Source: SYFY01 sp031385325 (lineage in GTDB: Bacteria > Pseudomonadota > Gammaproteobacteria > Pseudomonadales > Azotimanducaceae). From it: a DNA stretch of 51,915 nt. The position numbers and the translations under genes are program-made. Positions within the stretch are counted from its first letter, which is position 1. Each line of letters begins with the position of its first letter. Where the stretch lies: positions 1-51,915 of the forward strand of contig JANNBJ010000032.1 in NCBI GenBank assembly GCA_031385325.1, written 5' to 3'. This document shows, piece by piece, positions 22,879 to 31,411 of the stretch. Below the pieces are notes generated by a model that saw nothing but the letters and a program-made list of their open reading frames with translations, searched no databases and was not told the DNA's origin.

Positions 22879-24320
22879 TGAACGATTCAACTAATCCTGC
22901 CCTCCCGGAACTTCCGGTCGTTGGCCCACGCCTCCCAGACCTTCCGATCCTCGGCAAGATCAACGCCCAGGTCGCTCCACGTGGCACGCTGGAGGTGCTG
23001 TCACAGCTTGAAGTGTCGGCGCTGACCAATACGGCGCACCGCATGGACCTCATGGACCTGTTCAGGCGTTGCGCACTGGCGGTGCTGAACACAGGCAATG
23101 AAACGGATGATGCGAAGGCGTTGTTTGACGCTTACGCGGATTTCCGCATTGAAGTGGTTCGTCGTACTCGTGGCCTGAAGCTCGTGATTCATGGCGCGCC
23201 GGCGTCGGCCTTTGTCCGTGGCCGGATGGTTGAGGGTATTCGTGAGCACCTGTTTTCCGTGTTGCGGGACATCGTCTTCATCGGCACCGAGTTTTCCGAT
23301 CTGCTCGCCGACGAGGATGCTGATTCGGAACTGCTGACCGACTCGGTGTTCCAGATTCTCAAGCACGCGCGTGCACTTGAACCCAACCAGCCCCCCAATC
23401 TCGTCGTTTGCTGGGGCGGTCACTCCATCAGCCGGGATGAATACGAATACACCAAGGAAGTAGGCTATCACCTGGGTTTGCGCGGGCTGGATATCTGCAC
23501 CGGCTGTGGTCCAGGTGCCATGAAAGGACCGATGAAGGGCGCAGCCGTCGGGCACGCCAAGCAGCGCATCAATGAGGGCCGTTATATCGGCCTTTCCGAA
23601 CCCGGCATCATCGCTGCAGAACCGCCCAATCCCATGGTGAATCGGCTGGTGGTCCTGCCAGACATCGAGAAGCGGCTGGAAGCATTTGTCCGCCTGGGTC
23701 ATGCGATTCTCATATTTCCAGGCGGTGTTGGCACCGCTGAGGAAATCTTCTACATCCTTGGCATCGTCACTGATCCGCGCAATGCCGGTCTGCCCTTGCC
23801 TGTGGTGCTCACCGGACCATCCGGCAGTGAAAGTTATTTCGCTGAGCTTGATCGCTTTCTGCGCCTTGCACTGGGCGAAGATATTGCCAGCTACTACCAG
23901 ATCATCATTGGTGACGCGCAAGCCGTGGGCGAGACCATGTCGGCATGCATGCGCAAGGTCCGGCAGCAGCGCCGTCGCGATGGAGATGCCTATTACTTCA
24001 ACTGGCTGCTGAACATACCCCGTGAGCAGCAAAGACCATTCGTGGTCAATCATGCGAGCGTGGCTGCTCTGCGCCTGTCCCGTGATCTACCCAGGCACAA
24101 GCTGATTGCGGAACTGCGCCGCGCGTTTTCAGCCATCGTCACCGGTAACGTCAAGGAAAATGGCATTCGCATGATCGAACAGCATGGCCCATTCGAACTC
24201 AACAGCCAGGGTGATCTGGTGACGGCGCTGGACACCTTGCTGGCGCAGTTCGTTCGCCAGGGGCGAATGAAGCTGATCGGCGAATACAAGCCGTGTTACC
24301 GGGTGATTCCGCTCGATTAA
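22878..24320 (+). CDS. ppnN: Pyrimidine/purine nucleotide 5'-monophosphate nucleosidase PpnN
   Basis: A 480-residue cytoplasmic LOG-family enzyme related to E. coli PpnN (YgdH, about 454 aa), which hydrolyses nucleoside monophosphates to free base and ribose phosphate and is tuned by (p)ppGpp. The LOG signature is clear: ICTGCGPGAMKGPMKGA and the nucleotide-binding IFPGGVGTAEEIFYI. N- and C-terminal extensions flanking the LOG core agree with the PpnN form rather than short cytokinin-type LOG proteins. The ATG at 22878 shares its A with the receptor stop (tgATG); a TTG one codon earlier is possible. Coupling to a TonB receptor is unusual for this gene and might be incidental. Confidence 0.92.
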   Translation: MNDSTNPALPELPVVGPRLPDLPILGKINAQVAPRGTLEVLSQLEVSALTNTAHRMDLMDLFRRCALAVLNTGNETDDAKALFDAYADFRIEVVRRTRGLKLVIHGAPASAFVRGRMVEGIREHLFSVLRDIVFIGTEFSDLLADEDADSELLTDSVFQILKHARALEPNQPPNLVVCWGGHSISRDEYEYTKEVGYHLGLRGLDICTGCGPGAMKGPMKGAAVGHAKQRINEGRYIGLSEPGIIAAEPPNPMVNRLVVLPDIEKRLEAFVRLGHAILIFPGGVGTAEEIFYILGIVTDPRNAGLPLPVVLTGPSGSESYFAELDRFLRLALGEDIASYYQIIIGDAQAVGETMSACMRKVRQQRRRDGDAYYFNWLLNIPREQQRPFVVNHASVAALRLSRDLPRHKLIAELRRAFSAIVTGNVKENGIRMIEQHGPFELNSQGDLVTALDTLLAQFVRQGRMKLIGEYKPCYRVIPLD

Positions 24321-24416
24321 ACCTGCGACGATTTGCACCGGCAGATGGTGGCATCGACCAGCACCTGCCAAAGCGTTCCGTTACAATCCGGCGCATTCGA
24401 TGTCTGAATTGCCGTC

Positions 24417-25016
24417 TTGCCTGCCAAACCACTTATCGAGGTAGAAGCCTTATCCTGCAGCCGCGAGCGAAGGGTGCTGTTTACCGGCCTGTCGTTGCGC
24501 CTTGCAGCGGGTGAGTGCGTGGAACTGCGTGGTCCGAATGGAAGTGGCAAGACGACGCTGATACGCACGCTGGCGGGGCTCCTGCCCATGCAAGGTCAAG
24601 TGCTGGCGAGTTCGGTGATTGCCTATCTCGGCCACACCAACGGCCTGGCCGGTCCATTGTCACCGCTGGAAAACCTGCGCTGGTATCTGGGTATTGGTGG
24701 GCATGCTGCAGACGACAAGTCGATCCATGCGGCGCTTCGCCGGCTGGAGATCGGTGCCTTGTTCCGTCAGCCTGTCGAGCGGCTTTCGGCTGGGCAACAG
24801 CGACGTGTAGCGCTGGCGCGTCTGTTGATTGGAGCCGCGCCAGTGTGGTTGCTGGATGAACCGTACACGGCGCTTGATGCCAACGGGATTGCCTGTGTGG
24901 ATGGTCTCTTGGCTGAGCATGTGGCGGCTGGTGGCTGCGCTCTGGTGGCAAGCCATAGTCCGGTTGCCGTGGCGACCCGGATGGTCGAGCTCAACGGTGA
25001 GCGAGTCCCCGCATGA
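24417..25016 (+). CDS. ccmA: Heme exporter ATP-binding protein CcmA
   Basis: A 199-residue ABC ATPase, first gene of the cytochrome c maturation operon. Walker A GPNGSGKTT (39-47), signature LSAGQQRRVALARLL, and Walker B VWLLDEPYTALD are intact; length matches CcmA. With CcmB, CcmC and CcmD it drives release of heme-loaded CcmE at the inner membrane. The start is TTG, giving MPAKPLIEVEAL; no in-frame ATG is available nearby. The 96-bp gap upstream contains a TACAAT that could be a -10 element at 24383-24388, but no matching -35 was found. It overlaps ccmB by four bases. Confidence 0.95.
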   Translation: MPAKPLIEVEALSCSRERRVLFTGLSLRLAAGECVELRGPNGSGKTTLIRTLAGLLPMQGQVLASSVIAYLGHTNGLAGPLSPLENLRWYLGIGGHAADDKSIHAALRRLEIGALFRQPVERLSAGQQRRVALARLLIGAAPVWLLDEPYTALDANGIACVDGLLAEHVAAGGCALVASHSPVAVATRMVELNGERVPA

Positions 25017-25684
25017 TGAATCTGCTGACCGGCCAGTTAGCTCGTGAATTCCTGCTGGTGTCGAGGGTGCGCACCGATGTCCTGAATCCACTGATTTTTC
25101 TGTTGCTCGCAGTGACGTTGTTCGCGCTGGCCCTTGAAGGTCGTCCCCAGACACTGCAAGCCCATGCACCGGCGGTGTTGTGGACGCTGGTTCTGCTCAC
25201 CAACATGCTCGCACTGGACGGCTTGTTCCGACGCGACTTCGATGATGGTGTGCTGGAGCAGCTGTTCCTCCAGGCAGATGCACCCTACGTCGCAATCTTA
25301 AGCAAACTGATTGTGCACTGGCTTGTTACAGGTTTTGCCATGGTGGTGTGCGTACCCCTCCTGGGGCTGGGGCTGTATCTGCCTGGCGACGTGTTGCCCG
25401 TTCTGATGCTGGCTTTGTTGCTTGGCACGCCGACCATAACGTGCCTCGGCGCAATCGGTGCGGCGCTGACTGTTGGCCTGCGCCGCGGTGGTGCCATCCT
25501 TGCGCTGCTGGTCCTGCCGCTCCTGATACCGGTGCTCATCTTCGGGGTCAGTGCGGTGAATCGTGTGGTCGAGGGCGATCCACCGCTCGCCGAGTTGTAC
25601 TGGCTGGCAGCACTGAGCCTTGCCAGTATTACGGCTGCCCCATTTGCGGTCAGCGCAGCGCTGCGCATCAGCCTGGAGCAGTGA
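25013..25684 (+). CDS. ccmB: Heme exporter membrane protein CcmB
   Basis: A 223-residue integral membrane protein with about six hydrophobic helices, the permease-like partner of CcmA. It opens with the CcmB-type cytoplasmic segment LAREFLLVSRVRTDVLNPLIF and contains DGLFRRDFDDGVLEQLFL, a conserved cytoplasmic loop of the family, followed by glycine-rich helices (LGAIGAALTVGLRRGG). Length agrees with E. coli CcmB (about 220 aa). The start overlaps the ccmA stop as ATGA, so coupled translation is likely. Confidence 0.95.
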   Translation: MMNLLTGQLAREFLLVSRVRTDVLNPLIFLLLAVTLFALALEGRPQTLQAHAPAVLWTLVLLTNMLALDGLFRRDFDDGVLEQLFLQADAPYVAILSKLIVHWLVTGFAMVVCVPLLGLGLYLPGDVLPVLMLALLLGTPTITCLGAIGAALTVGLRRGGAILALLVLPLLIPVLIFGVSAVNRVVEGDPPLAELYWLAALSLASITAAPFAVSAALRISLEQ

Positions 25685-25685
25685 C

Positions 25686-26435
25686 ATGGGCGCCCTGAAA
25701 ACACTTTGGCATCGACTGGGTTCACCACGCTGGTTCTACGGCATGCTCGCCCCTTGGCAATTCGGCTTTGGTCTGGCGGCCATGGTTCTGCTATCGATCG
25801 GCACGATCTGGGGGCTGGTATTCGCCCCGGCGGATTACCAGCAGGGCGACAGCTTTCGCATCATCTATATTCACGTGCCAACCGTGATCCTCGCCCAGAG
25901 CGCCTACATGATGCTTGGCGCGGCCGGTTTTGTACTGCTCGTCTGGCGCATGAAAATGGCGGATGTGGCGATGGTGGCCATCGTGCCGTTTGGCATGGCG
26001 ATCACCGCCCTCGGCCTCTTCACAGGCGCAGTGTGGGGACGACCAACCTGGGGTACGTGGTGGGTATGGACCGATGCGCGCCTGATATCGACACTCGTCC
26101 TGTTGTTCCTGTACTTCGGCCTGTATGCCTTGCGCCAGGCGATCACCAATGCAGAGGCTGCCGGGCGAGCTTGTGCGGTGCTGGCGATTGTCGGGTTGAT
26201 CAACATCCCCATCATCAAATATTCGGTTGAGTGGTGGGCCACGTTGCACCAGGGATCTACCTTCTCGGTTACCAAGGTCAGCATGCCGATGCAGATGTGG
26301 GCGCCGCTGCTGGCCAACGTCCTCGGGATGTACTGCCTGTTTGGCTGGGTCGTTACCCGGCGCATGCGCACTGAAGTGCTGCGGCGTGAGCGCGATACGG
26401 CGTGGGTGACTGAATTGATCGGGAGTCGTTCGTGA
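25686..26435 (+). CDS. ccmC: Heme-handling membrane protein CcmC
   Basis: A 249-residue inner-membrane protein of the heme-handling (WWD) family with six predicted helices; it presents heme to CcmE in the periplasm. Conserved features are YIHVPTVILAQSAY (first heme His), the tryptophan-rich domain WGRPTWGTWWVWTDARL, and SVEWWATLHQG (second His). The tryptophan-rich domain carries an extra Thr between W and D compared with the common WGTWWVWDARLT form, and Ile in place of the final Thr. The ATG at 25686 is one base after the ccmB stop; upstream in-frame codons run inside ccmB and are not used. It overlaps ccmD by four bases. Confidence 0.95.
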   Translation: MGALKTLWHRLGSPRWFYGMLAPWQFGFGLAAMVLLSIGTIWGLVFAPADYQQGDSFRIIYIHVPTVILAQSAYMMLGAAGFVLLVWRMKMADVAMVAIVPFGMAITALGLFTGAVWGRPTWGTWWVWTDARLISTLVLLFLYFGLYALRQAITNAEAAGRACAVLAIVGLINIPIIKYSVEWWATLHQGSTFSVTKVSMPMQMWAPLLANVLGMYCLFGWVVTRRMRTEVLRRERDTAWVTELIGSRS

Positions 26436-26617
26436 CTATTGCAGCCATCGTCGAATGGGCATCGATGGGTCGACACGGTCTGTACGTCTGGCTGGCCTAT
26501 GGCAGCTCGCTGGTCGTGCTTGCCGCACTGGTACTGGAATCACGTTGGTCGGCCGCGCGGTTATGGCAGGATATTGAAGCGGACATCGTTGCCCGCAAGG
26601 AGTCGGATCAATCATGA
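26432..26617 (+). CDS. ccmD: Heme exporter small subunit CcmD
   Basis: A 61-residue single-pass membrane protein. GRHGLYVWLAYGSSLVVLAALVLE is the typical CcmD transmembrane segment with the conserved Tyr-x-Trp-x-x-Tyr arrangement, followed by a basic/acidic cytoplasmic tail. It stabilises CcmC-CcmE contact and holo-CcmE release. The GTG start overlaps the ccmC stop (GTGA), and its own stop overlaps ccmE (ATGA). The identification rests on the pattern and on its fixed position between ccmC and ccmE. Confidence 0.92.
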   Translation: MTIAAIVEWASMGRHGLYVWLAYGSSLVVLAALVLESRWSAARLWQDIEADIVARKESDQS

Positions 26618-27057
26618 ACGCGGTTCGCAAACGTCGCCTGTTTCTGGTGCTCTTTCTTCTGCTCGGCAGCGGTGGGGCGATCGCCCTCGTGCTGAAGGGG
26701 CTGGGCGAGAACCTCAATATGTTCTACCTGCCAGCACAGCTGCAGTCCCGCGAAGCACCGATCGACCGGAATATCCGCGCGGGTGGCATGGTGCTGGAAA
26801 ACAGCTGGCAGCGTGATGCGCTGGTCAGCCGTTTTGTTCTGACCGATCGCAAAGGTGCCGAGTTCACCGTGCAATACGAAGGCATACTGCCGGACCTGTT
26901 TCGAGAGGGACAAGGTGTCATCGTCGAAGGACAAATGCATTCAGACGGGCTGTTCGTGGCGCGAGAAGTTCTGGCCAAACACGACGAAAACTACATGCCT
27001 CCGGAACTGGCAGGCATCCATGTCAAACCTCCGGTTGAGTCCCGCATGCCAAAATGA
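26614..27057 (+). CDS. ccmE: Periplasmic heme chaperone CcmE
   Basis: A 147-residue protein with one N-terminal membrane anchor (about 9-29) and a periplasmic OB-fold domain. The C-terminal motif LAKHDENYMPPE supplies the heme-linking H123 and the axial ligand Y127 in the classical HxxxY arrangement, so this is the His-type CcmE of gammaproteobacteria rather than the Cys variant. YEGILPDLFREGQGVIVEG is also diagnostic. It carries heme from CcmC to the CcmF-CcmH ligase. The tail ends with a short Pro-rich segment, as is usual. Confidence 0.96.
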   Translation: MNAVRKRRLFLVLFLLLGSGGAIALVLKGLGENLNMFYLPAQLQSREAPIDRNIRAGGMVLENSWQRDALVSRFVLTDRKGAEFTVQYEGILPDLFREGQGVIVEGQMHSDGLFVAREVLAKHDENYMPPELAGIHVKPPVESRMPK

Positions 27058-27111
27058 TTGTTCTCCCGTCGACATTTACTGCGCCATTGGTTTACCAGGA
27101 CCCTGACTGAA

Positions 27112-29070
27112 ATGAGTGTTGAACTCGGTCACTTTGCGATCATCCTCGCGTTCGTTCTGGCGCTCGCCATGGCGCTGCTGGGTCTGGGGTCGCGCAATCG
27201 GCTGCTGGCCGGCTCGGCGCTTGTCCTGCCATTCCTGGTCGTTGGCCAGTTTGTTTTCAGCGCCCTGGCTTTTGGTTTGTTGATGCTGGCGTTTGCCGAG
27301 GACAATTTCAGCGTTCGTTATGTTGCACAGCACTCCAACTCGCTGTTGCCAACAGCCTACAAACTGAGTGCGACGTGGGGCGGACATGAAGGATCGTTCC
27401 TGCTCTGGGTGTTGATCATGGCCGGCTGGATGCTGGCGGTGAGCCTGCGCTCGGCACACTTGCCGCAGCAGTTTCGGCACAACGTCATTGGTGTCATGGC
27501 GCTGATGAATGTGGGATTTCTGGCCTTTCTGATTTTCACCAGCAATCCGTTTGCACGTAATGTTCCGTTTGTGCCGACCGATGGCGCGGATCTCAATCCG
27601 CTGTTGCAGGACTTTGGCCTGATCATTCACCCGCCCATGCTGTACACCGGCTACGTGGGGTTCTCGGTCGCCTTTGCCTTTGCCATTGCGGCCCTGATTT
27701 CAGGCCGGCTGGACACGGCCTGGGCCCGCTGGTCACGCCCCTGGACCAATACGGCGTGGGCATTCCTGACAGTCGGGATCGCACTCGGCAGCTGGTGGGC
27801 CTACTACGAACTGGGCTGGGGTGGCTGGTGGTTCTGGGATCCGGTTGAAAACGCCTCGTTCATGCCCTGGCTTGCCGGTACTGCGCTGGTCCACTCGCTG
27901 GCAGCGACGGAGAAGCGTGGGGTGTTCAAGAGCTGGACGCTCTTGCTCGCCATCGTTGCCTTTTCGCTCTCGTTACTTGGCGCCTTCATTGTCCGGTCGG
28001 GTGTGCTGACTTCAGTACATGCCTTCGCCGTGGATCCGGAGCGGGGTGTCTTCATCCTCACGTTCCTGCTCCTCGTCGTGGGTGGTTCATTCACCTTGTA
28101 CGGCGTGCGTGCCTGGCAATTGAAATCACGCAGTGTCTTTACCTGGTTCAGCCGTGATTCGTTCATTCTGCAGAACAACATCATCTTCGTGGTGGCGCTG
28201 GCAGTGGTGTTGTTAGGCACCTTGCTGCCACTGGGATACGAAGGCGTAACCGGTGACAAGCTGTCGGTGGGCAAACCGTACTTCAACCTGTTTTTTGTCC
28301 CGTTGATGCTCCTGCTGTCGGCGCTGCTGGTGATGGCACCGCTGCTCAACTGGAAACGTACGGATGCACAACGCCTGCGCGAGAGGTTGCGCTGGCCACT
28401 GCTCATTGCCGGTGTGGTTGGAGTCGCTGCGTCGATCACTCTGCTTGATGGATTCAATGTGCCGAGGATCGCGGCGGTGATCGCGGTTGTGCTGGCTGCC
28501 GGAATTACTGCAAGCCATGTGTTCGACCTTGGCCGCAAGTTGCGCCAGGGACACCGACCCAGCCTTGGGTATGCTGGCATGTTTGTCGCACATCTCGGAT
28601 TTGCGATGTCGGTGACAGGAGTCGCACTCACGGTTGAGTTGTCATCCGAGAAGGACCTGGCAATGAGCCCCGGCACGGAAGTGGAGCAATACGGCAGGAC
28701 CATCCGATTTGTCAGCGTCGAAGAAGCACAAGGTCCCAATTACGTCGCCCAGGTTGGGCACTTCGTCGTCCACGAGGATGGTCGGGATATCGCCCTGCAA
28801 CCTGAGAAGCGACGTTATGCGGCGGGTGGCAATCTGATGACCGAGGCGGCAATTGATGCGGGATTCTTCAGGGATATCTATATCTCGCTGGGTGAGCCGA
28901 TCGAAGCGGGTGGCTGGGCGGTGCGGGTGCACATCAAGCCGTTTGTACGCTGGATCTGGTTCGGTGCGGTGATCATGGCGCTGGGTGGCGGGCTGGCCAT
29001 TCTGGATCGACGCTATCAGCGCGTTCGCATCCGTTCTTCCGTACCAGCGGGCATGGCAGGCGCTGCATGA
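27112..29070 (+). CDS. ccmF: Cytochrome c-heme ligase subunit CcmF
   Basis: A 652-residue polytopic inner-membrane protein with about 14-15 helices. It has the tryptophan-rich heme-binding domain GWGGWWFWDPVENASFMPWL, the conserved SATWGGHEGSFLLW and LIIHPPMLYTGYVGF segments containing heme-ligating histidines, and a periplasmic domain near the C-terminus. CcmF accepts heme from CcmE and joins it to CxxCH apocytochromes with CcmH/CcmI. The ATG at 27112 (MSVELGHFAII) gives the usual length and is preferred over an in-frame TTG at 27058. A weak ribosome site (agga) lies 11 bases upstream. It overlaps ccmG by four bases. Confidence 0.96.
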   Translation: MSVELGHFAIILAFVLALAMALLGLGSRNRLLAGSALVLPFLVVGQFVFSALAFGLLMLAFAEDNFSVRYVAQHSNSLLPTAYKLSATWGGHEGSFLLWVLIMAGWMLAVSLRSAHLPQQFRHNVIGVMALMNVGFLAFLIFTSNPFARNVPFVPTDGADLNPLLQDFGLIIHPPMLYTGYVGFSVAFAFAIAALISGRLDTAWARWSRPWTNTAWAFLTVGIALGSWWAYYELGWGGWWFWDPVENASFMPWLAGTALVHSLAATEKRGVFKSWTLLLAIVAFSLSLLGAFIVRSGVLTSVHAFAVDPERGVFILTFLLLVVGGSFTLYGVRAWQLKSRSVFTWFSRDSFILQNNIIFVVALAVVLLGTLLPLGYEGVTGDKLSVGKPYFNLFFVPLMLLLSALLVMAPLLNWKRTDAQRLRERLRWPLLIAGVVGVAASITLLDGFNVPRIAAVIAVVLAAGITASHVFDLGRKLRQGHRPSLGYAGMFVAHLGFAMSVTGVALTVELSSEKDLAMSPGTEVEQYGRTIRFVSVEEAQGPNYVAQVGHFVVHEDGRDIALQPEKRRYAAGGNLMTEAAIDAGFFRDIYISLGEPIEAGGWAVRVHIKPFVRWIWFGAVIMALGGGLAILDRRYQRVRIRSSVPAGMAGAA

Positions 29071-29624
29071 ACCGGATGAGCTTTTTTGTTCCGCTGGCGA
29101 TCTTCATCGTCATCATCTCGGTCGGTTTTGTTGGCTTTCGACTGGGTGATCGCGATGTGCTGCCATCCCCCTTGATCGGTAAACCGTTTCCCGGCTTCAG
29201 CGCGCCTCGGCTCGAGCGCGAGGATGTGCTGGTTGATCAATCGGTACTCACCGGTCGGCCGCTGCTGGTTAACGTGTGGGCAACCTGGTGCCCCACCTGC
29301 AAGGCCGAACATGCGTTTCTGGAAACGCTGAAACAGCGTGAAGGCCTCGAAATCGTCGGCATTGTCTACAAGGACGATCCTGCGGCAGCGCAGCGCTGGC
29401 TTGATCTCTACGGTGACCCTTACAGTTTCAATCTGCAGGATCGTGATGGTCGGCTGGGTGTTGAACTGGGTGTGTATGGTGCTCCCGAAAGCTTCCTGCT
29501 CGATGCTGCCGGCAACATCGTCTACAAACGTGTTGGTGATGTGAATGAACGTGTCTGGGCTGAGGAACTCGCCCCCAGGCTCCAGCAGATGCAAAGCACG
29601 CACCGGGAGGCCGCTGGATCATGA
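29067..29624 (+). CDS. ccmG: Periplasmic thioredoxin CcmG/DsbE
   Basis: A 185-residue thioredoxin-fold protein anchored by an N-terminal helix (about 6-24). The active site WATWCPTCKAEH (C75, C78) is the CcmG form of the thioredoxin motif, and YGAPESFLLDAAG contains the cis-Pro loop. It keeps apocytochrome cysteines reduced before heme attachment, receiving electrons from DsbD/CcdA. Overlaps at both ends (ATGA) place it firmly inside the ccm operon. Confidence 0.96.
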   Translation: MNRMSFFVPLAIFIVIISVGFVGFRLGDRDVLPSPLIGKPFPGFSAPRLEREDVLVDQSVLTGRPLLVNVWATWCPTCKAEHAFLETLKQREGLEIVGIVYKDDPAAAQRWLDLYGDPYSFNLQDRDGRLGVELGVYGAPESFLLDAAGNIVYKRVGDVNERVWAEELAPRLQQMQSTHREAAGS

Positions 29625-30079
29625 GCCGACTGATCTTGTGCGTGATCTTGTTTGCGAATGCCGCGTTTTTGCACGCAGCCTCGACGGTTGAGGTCCATGA
29701 ATTCAACGACCCGGCGATGGAAGCACGTTATTACGGGCTCATTGATGAGCTACGTTGCCCGAAATGTCAGAACACGAATCTGGCCGGTAGTGATGCGCCC
29801 ATTGCGCGAGATCTGCGGGCTACTGTGTATCGACTTCTGGTGGAAGAGCAGCAGACCGATACGCAGATCCGTGACTACCTGGTCGCGCGTTATGGAGATT
29901 TTGTCTTGTACGATCCACCATTCAATGCAGGCACTGCAGCACTGTGGTTGCTGCCGCTGCTGGCACTGCTGATTGGGTTCTGGCGAATATGGGGCTTCAC
30001 CTCAAAACAGTCTGCTGTTGAGCTGACTGCCGAAGAACGCTCGCGCCTTGCCGCCATCGCGTCGCAGGATCGCCGATGA
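29621..30079 (+). CDS. ccmH: Cytochrome c maturation thiol-reductase CcmH
   Basis: A 152-residue periplasmic protein with a signal peptide (about 1-21), the three-helix CcmH/CycL domain and a C-terminal membrane anchor (about 105-125). The redox motif is LRCPKCQN (C46, C49), exactly the family signature, followed by LRATVYRLLVEEQQTDTQIR. It corresponds to the short CcmH; the TPR part that is fused in E. coli CcmH is the separate ccmI gene here. It overlaps both neighbours by four bases. Confidence 0.95.
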   Translation: MSRLILCVILFANAAFLHAASTVEVHEFNDPAMEARYYGLIDELRCPKCQNTNLAGSDAPIARDLRATVYRLLVEEQQTDTQIRDYLVARYGDFVLYDPPFNAGTAALWLLPLLALLIGFWRIWGFTSKQSAVELTAEERSRLAAIASQDRR

Positions 30080-31326
30080 GTGACAGCGTGCTGCTCGTAG
30101 CCTGTCTCATGCTTGCGGTGTTGGCTGCCTTGTTGTTCCTGGTGCCGGTGAGACGGCAACTTTCCCTGCAGGATCGACAGCGAATCCTGACTGAGTTGTA
30201 CCGCCAGCGGCAGCTTGAACTGGGTAAGGAGATCGAACTCGGTGGGGCGGACGACAGTACTGCGACTGAACTGCGTCATGAGCTTGATGCTGCTCTTCTG
30301 GATGACGTTGCCCTGCTCGGAGAGACTCTTCCTGGTAACTCCTCGCCCGTAGAAGTGATCAGCAAGGTGCGCTGGCCTACCTATGTGCTGGCGGTGTGTC
30401 TGCCGCTGCTGGCCGGGTTCATTTATCTGCAGGTGGGTGATCCGACCGCAGATGCCTTGCGTGGTGCTCGTACGGTTTTGACCCTCGCCGATGATGATCC
30501 GGCGCTCGAGAAGTGGCTGGATGTGCTTGAAGCCCGGGTCGATGCGCGTCCCATGGACGCAGAGAGTCGGTACCTTCTTGGCCACGTGCTGCTCAAGCAA
30601 CAGCGTTATGCGCGCGCAGCTGAGGCATTCGCCAAGGCCCATGAGCTGGTGGGTGATGATGTTGCGATCGAGTCGATGTGGCTGCAGGCCCGCTACATGG
30701 CCGCCAAAGGCGAAGTCGATGAGCAGAGCGTGACCATCGCCGAGCGAATTCTGGAACGTGATCCTGGCAACGTACCTGTGCTGCAACTGTTGTCGGTGCA
30801 TCACGCCCGCGAGGGTGACTTCAAAGCCTCGCTTCAACTTCTGAACCGCGCACTGGGCGTGGTTCGTGACGATGACAGCCGGGCAACACTGCTGGCGTTC
30901 ATGGAGCAGATTCGCGTGCATGTTCCGGCGGAGTTGCCCGCGATCAAGGTGAAGGTGCAGTCAGCGCCCGACGCGCCTGCCACGCCTGCAACCTCTACAG
31001 GCGCGACCGTATTCGTGATTGCGCGGCCGGTTGGCGGTGGTGTGCCGTTTGCTGTTGAACGACGCCCGGTCGCGATGCTGCCATTCGAAGTTCGACTCGA
31101 TGATCTCACCTCCATGAACCCGGCTAACCTGCTGTCGGCTGCGCAGCAGGTTGAGGTTGTGGTTCGGCTCAGTCTCTCCGGTCAACCGGCTGCAGCGCCT
31201 GGCGATTGGGAATGGCGCAGCGATCCGGTCCAGATTGCCGGGATGCAGCAGCTTGCCCAGCTCGAAGCGTTTCTGTCGCCACCAGCGGTTGCTCCGACCC
31301 CGGCAAAAAAACCTGAAAAAACCTGA
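30076..31326 (+). CDS. ccmI: TPR apocytochrome chaperone CcmI
   Basis: A 416-residue bitopic membrane protein. Two helices (about 5-25 and 96-114) frame a cytoplasmic coiled segment (RQRILTELYRQRQLELGKEIE), and a periplasmic TPR region follows (about 145-300; for example YLLGHVLLKQQRYARAAEAFAKA is written here in part only as a TPR unit, residues about 168-190). The C-terminal beta-rich domain (VFVIARPVGGGVPFAVERRP) matches the CcmI C-terminal region. It holds the C-terminus of apocytochromes c for the CcmF-CcmH ligase. It is the last gene of the operon; no convincing terminator follows before smc. Confidence 0.93.
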   Translation: MSDSVLLVACLMLAVLAALLFLVPVRRQLSLQDRQRILTELYRQRQLELGKEIELGGADDSTATELRHELDAALLDDVALLGETLPGNSSPVEVISKVRWPTYVLAVCLPLLAGFIYLQVGDPTADALRGARTVLTLADDDPALEKWLDVLEARVDARPMDAESRYLLGHVLLKQQRYARAAEAFAKAHELVGDDVAIESMWLQARYMAAKGEVDEQSVTIAERILERDPGNVPVLQLLSVHHAREGDFKASLQLLNRALGVVRDDDSRATLLAFMEQIRVHVPAELPAIKVKVQSAPDAPATPATSTGATVFVIARPVGGGVPFAVERRPVAMLPFEVRLDDLTSMNPANLLSAAQQVEVVVRLSLSGQPAAAPGDWEWRSDPVQIAGMQQLAQLEAFLSPPAVAPTPAKKPEKT

Positions 31327-31411
31327 GTTTTTCTTGGGCGCGAGGGTGCTCAAACAAGACGCTTTACTTTAGACTACCGCGCTTCTTCCACCCCGGTAAT
31401 CGAATAGCTTC

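Noticed and set aside
23001..24053. A 350-codon minus-strand open frame opposite ppnN
   Set aside because: The plus strand encodes a well-conserved PpnN; the antisense frame has no recognisable features.
31305..31340. A/T-only inverted repeat gaaaaa...tttttc around the ccmI stop codon
   Set aside because: It overlaps the coding end, has no GC stem and is too weak for a terminator call.
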